Under the pieces are notes generated by a model. It did no database searches. It worked only from the letters and a program-made list of their open reading frames with translations, and was not told the origin of the DNA. A program made the position numbers and the translations under genes. This document shows positions 13,354 to 14,628 of a stretch of 14,628 bases of DNA, piece after piece. Position 1 is the first letter of the stretch. Each line of letters begins with the position of its first letter. Source of the stretch: Flavobacteriales bacterium UBA2426 (GTDB lineage Bacteria; Bacteroidota; Bacteroidia; Flavobacteriales_F; PHOS-HE28); the NCBI GenBank assembly GCA_002342985.1, contig DDRC01000120.1, positions 1 through 14,628 of the forward strand. Direction: 5' to 3'.

Positions 13354-13367
13354 TTGACCTGCATCAA
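13354..13367. promoter_or_regulatory. FNR-type palindrome TTGAC-n4-ATCAA
   Basis: TTGACCTGCATCAA matches the FNR/Anr consensus TTGATnnnnATCAA at nine of ten specified bases. It starts seven bases after the Crp/Fnr-family stop codon and ends 35 bases before the DinB-like ATG. A TTGCTTCG box at 13391-13398 may be the -7 element. With a start near 13402 the palindrome would be centred close to -41.5, a usual activator position. Confidence 0.5.
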
Positions 13368-13402
13368 GCCCCCTCGGGCGCTTCCGGTGCTTGCTTCGCG
13401 GC

Positions 13403-13975
13403 ATGGCCCGTGAACCCATCCCCGTAGACCGCCTCGTGAGCGAGCTCTCCGCCGCGCTGCACCAGCAGATCGAGCGCGCCCGCAGCATCGCCAGGCTCCC
13501 CGCCGACACCCTCCTGCGCCGTCCGCCGGGCGGCGGATGGAACGCCCTGGAGGTCTTCGAGCACATGAACCTCAGCAGCGGCATCTACCGGCGTGGGCTG
13601 GAGCGCGCCTTCGCCCGGCCCGGCCCCGCCACAGGCCGCGGAGCCACCTTCCGCCCGGGCCGGATCGGGGAGTTCGCCACGCAGGCCATGCGCCCCAGGC
13701 CCGGCGGCCGCATCGCCTGGCGCATGCGCACGCTCAAGCTGTTCGATCCGGCCCGGCAGCACGGCGCCACCGACGAGAGCATCACGCGGTTCATCGCCCT
13801 CTGCGAAGGCTTCCTGCGCCTCCTGGAACAGGCGCCCGGCAAGGACCTCGAGGCGGTGCGCGTCACCAGCAGCCTGGGGCCCGTGATCCGCTTCAAGGCG
13901 GGTGATGCCTTCCGGTTCCCCATCGCCCACCAGGAGCGGCACTTCCTGCAGATCGAGCGCCTGCTCGCCGCCTGA
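13403..13975 (+). CDS. DinB-superfamily (four-helix metal-binding) protein
   Basis: A 190-residue, largely helical protein. The GGGWNALEVFEHMNLSSGIYRRGLE segment (43-67) with H54, and the C-terminal AHQERHFLQIERLL (175-188) with H176 and H180, form the three-histidine metal site typical of DinB/YfiT-like proteins. The family includes thiol transferases and DNA-damage-induced proteins, and many members have no known reaction. The start at ATG 13403 is chosen over TTG 13391, since the latter lies in a likely promoter box. It is in the same direction as the Crp/Fnr-family gene with a 55-base gap that holds an FNR-like site, so it may be controlled by that regulator. A strong hairpin follows the stop by ten bases. 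Confidence 0.8.
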   Translation: MAREPIPVDRLVSELSAALHQQIERARSIARLPADTLLRRPPGGGWNALEVFEHMNLSSGIYRRGLERAFARPGPATGRGATFRPGRIGEFATQAMRPRPGGRIAWRMRTLKLFDPARQHGATDESITRFIALCEGFLRLLEQAPGKDLEAVRVTSSLGPVIRFKAGDAFRFPIAHQERHFLQIERLLAA

Positions 13976-13985
13976 GCGGAAATGC

Positions 13986-14014
13986 GGAAGGGACCGCCGG
14001 CGGCGGTCCCTTCC
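13986..14014. terminator. Bidirectional terminator hairpin between the DinB-like gene and tRNA-Thr
   Basis: A perfect 13-base-pair stem (GGAAGGGACCGCC with GGCGGTCCCTTCC) has a three-base loop. It sits ten bases past the DinB-like stop and three bases past the 3' end of the minus-strand tRNA, so it can end both transcripts. Confidence 0.8.
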
Positions 14015-14017
14015 CGG

Positions 14018-14089
14018 AGCCTCCTGTCAGATTTGAACTGACGACCTGCTCATTACGAATGAGCTGCTCTACCGCTGAGCTAAGGAGGC
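14018..14089 (-). tRNA. tRNA-Thr (anticodon CGT)
   Basis: The minus strand folds into a complete 72-base cloverleaf. It has acceptor arm GCCTCCT/AGGAGGC, D arm GCTC-AGCGGTA-GAGC, anticodon arm GCTCA-TTCGTAA-TGAGC with anticodon CGT after T33, a five-base variable loop (AGGTC), and T arm GTCAG-TTCAAAT-CTGAC with the conserved TTC. CGT reads ACG codons, so this is threonine. The CCA end is not encoded, since the genome has CCG after the discriminator T. A TACATTTG promoter box and a hairpin lie just upstream. Confidence 0.95.
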
Positions 14090-14093
14090 CTTT

Positions 14094-14129
14094 GCCCCGC
14101 CGGCCGGCCCGGGGACCGGCCGACGGGGC
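14094..14129 (-). terminator. GC-rich hairpin between the T9SS gene and tRNA-Thr
   Basis: GCCCCGTCGGCCGG pairs with CCGGCCGGCGGGGC on the minus strand (14 pairs, one of them G-U) over an eight-base loop. It may terminate the minus-strand gene ending at 14154. It lies downstream of a promoter box and five bases upstream of the tRNA, so it may instead be part of the tRNA leader. Confidence 0.55.
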
Positions 14130-14131
14130 GG

Positions 14132-14139
14132 CAAATGTA
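14132..14139 (-). promoter_or_regulatory. Bacteroidota -7 box TACATTTG upstream of tRNA-Thr
   Basis: The minus strand reads TACATTTGCC, a perfect TAnnTTTG match, 42 bases upstream of the tRNA 5' end. It is the only promoter-like signal between the tRNA and the preceding gene, and no -33 TTG is obvious. Confidence 0.55.
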
Positions 14140-14153
14140 ACGGACCGGAGCGA

Positions 14154-14628
14154 TCAGCGCTTGGTGAAGCGCACCGTGCCTACGCCCTCCGCCTGCACCG
14201 TGTAGAGCCCGGGCTTCAGCGCGGCCACCTCCAGCCGGCGCACCGGGCCTGCCGGCCCTTGGTCAACGGCCACCTCACGGCCCGTGGAATCGAACACGCG
14301 CAGCGCGCCCGCCGGGGCCGCCAGCTGCAGGAACACCTCATGCTCGGCAGGGTTGGGGTACACGGCAAGCGCGGCACCGGCGCGCTCGGGCAGCGCGGTG
14401 GAAAGCCGCAGGTCGAGGGCCATGCTGCCGGCAGCGATGGCCGCAGGCACGGTGGATTGCACCTGCCCGTCGAGCGACAGCACGTGCAGCTCGCCGCTGC
14501 TCACGAAATCGGTGGTGGTGGCGTAGAGCACGCCGTTCACGGGGTCCTCGATGAGGCCGTAGACCGTGGGGCTGCCCGTGAGGGTATCGCTCACCGATCC
14601 GGCACCGATATCGAACCGCACCAGCTCG
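14154..14628 (-). CDS. Secreted protein with type IX secretion sorting domain (C-terminal part)
   Basis: The frame is open to the right edge, so only the last 157 residues are seen. An apparent start at 14621 is a GTG inside the gene, not a real start. The upstream part (VYGLIEDPVNGVLYATTTDF, then GELHVLSLDG) looks like the last blade of a beta-propeller. The final 70 or so residues are a T9SS type A sorting domain: AVYPNPAEHEVFLQL, ALRVFDSTGREV, LEVAALKPGLYTVQ and a basic FTKR end. In Bacteroidota this domain targets proteins through the outer membrane and is cleaved or anchored at the surface. The passenger function is unknown. It is strong evidence that the right side of the window is Bacteroidota. 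Confidence 0.9.
   Translation of the reverse strand, partial: ELVRFDIGAGSVSDTLTGSPTVYGLIEDPVNGVLYATTTDFVSSGELHVLSLDGQVQSTVPAAIAAGSMALDLRLSTALPERAGAALAVYPNPAEHEVFLQLAAPAGALRVFDSTGREVAVDQGPAGPVRRLEVAALKPGLYTVQAEGVGTVRFTKR

Noticed and set aside
14621..14628. Start of the T9SS protein at 14621
   Set aside because: The codon is an internal GTG and the frame continues open to the window edge, with the passenger domain clearly upstream.

Overview
The window looks like two unrelated bacterial genomes joined at about position 3320-3343. Bases 1 to about 3320 read as a gammaproteobacterium of the Xanthomonas/Lysobacter group: the end of ahpF, then oxyR with the redox cysteines at C199 and C208, rnk, transaldolase, and the first 140 or so residues of a small protein that I recognise from that group. 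From about 3343 to the end everything reads as a GC-rich Bacteroidota, probably flavobacterial: the C-terminal half of a SulP anion transporter, a DUF2490 protein, a metallo-beta-lactamase/rhodanese protein, a DUF1599 protein beside folP, class III nucleotide cyclases, a Crp/Fnr-family regulator, a DinB-like protein, a tRNA-Thr and the end of a protein with a type IX secretion sorting domain. Bacteroidota-type -7 promoter boxes (TAnnTTTG and close variants) precede several genes on the right and I found none on the left.

The join lies inside one open frame (2900-3976). It falls in a 24-base stretch encoding IVRSSANV, a peptide that I expect in both parent proteins. That makes a metagenome misassembly at a shared k-mer the simplest reading. 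The encoded 358-residue 'fusion' should not be taken as a real protein without read support, and gene-order conclusions should not be drawn across the join.

Layout. 1-1253: peroxide defence (ahpF end, a 205-base palindromic spacer, oxyR). 1372-2886: rnk and tal. 2900-3976: the chimeric frame. 3981-4766: DUF2490 beta-barrel-like protein, just downstream of the SulP gene. 4900-6895 (minus): the MBL/rhodanese protein and a secreted Cys/His-rich small protein, each followed by a hairpin. 7007-9011: DUF1599 diverging from folP, which converges on and overlaps a secreted carboxypeptidase-regulatory-like protein. 9102-13347: a signalling cluster with a small membrane protein, membrane cyclase 1, a secreted propeller-like protein coupled to membrane cyclase 2, and a Crp/Fnr-type regulator diverging from cyclase 2. 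13403-14628: DinB-like protein, shared terminator, tRNA-Thr(CGT), and the T9SS cargo C-terminus.

The most interesting biology is the 9.1-13.4 kb cluster. It holds two cyclases that differ at a substrate-selecting residue, a regulator with FNR-like recognition residues, and an FNR-like palindrome seven bases downstream of that regulator. I see no CRISPR array, phage, insertion sequence or clear defence system.
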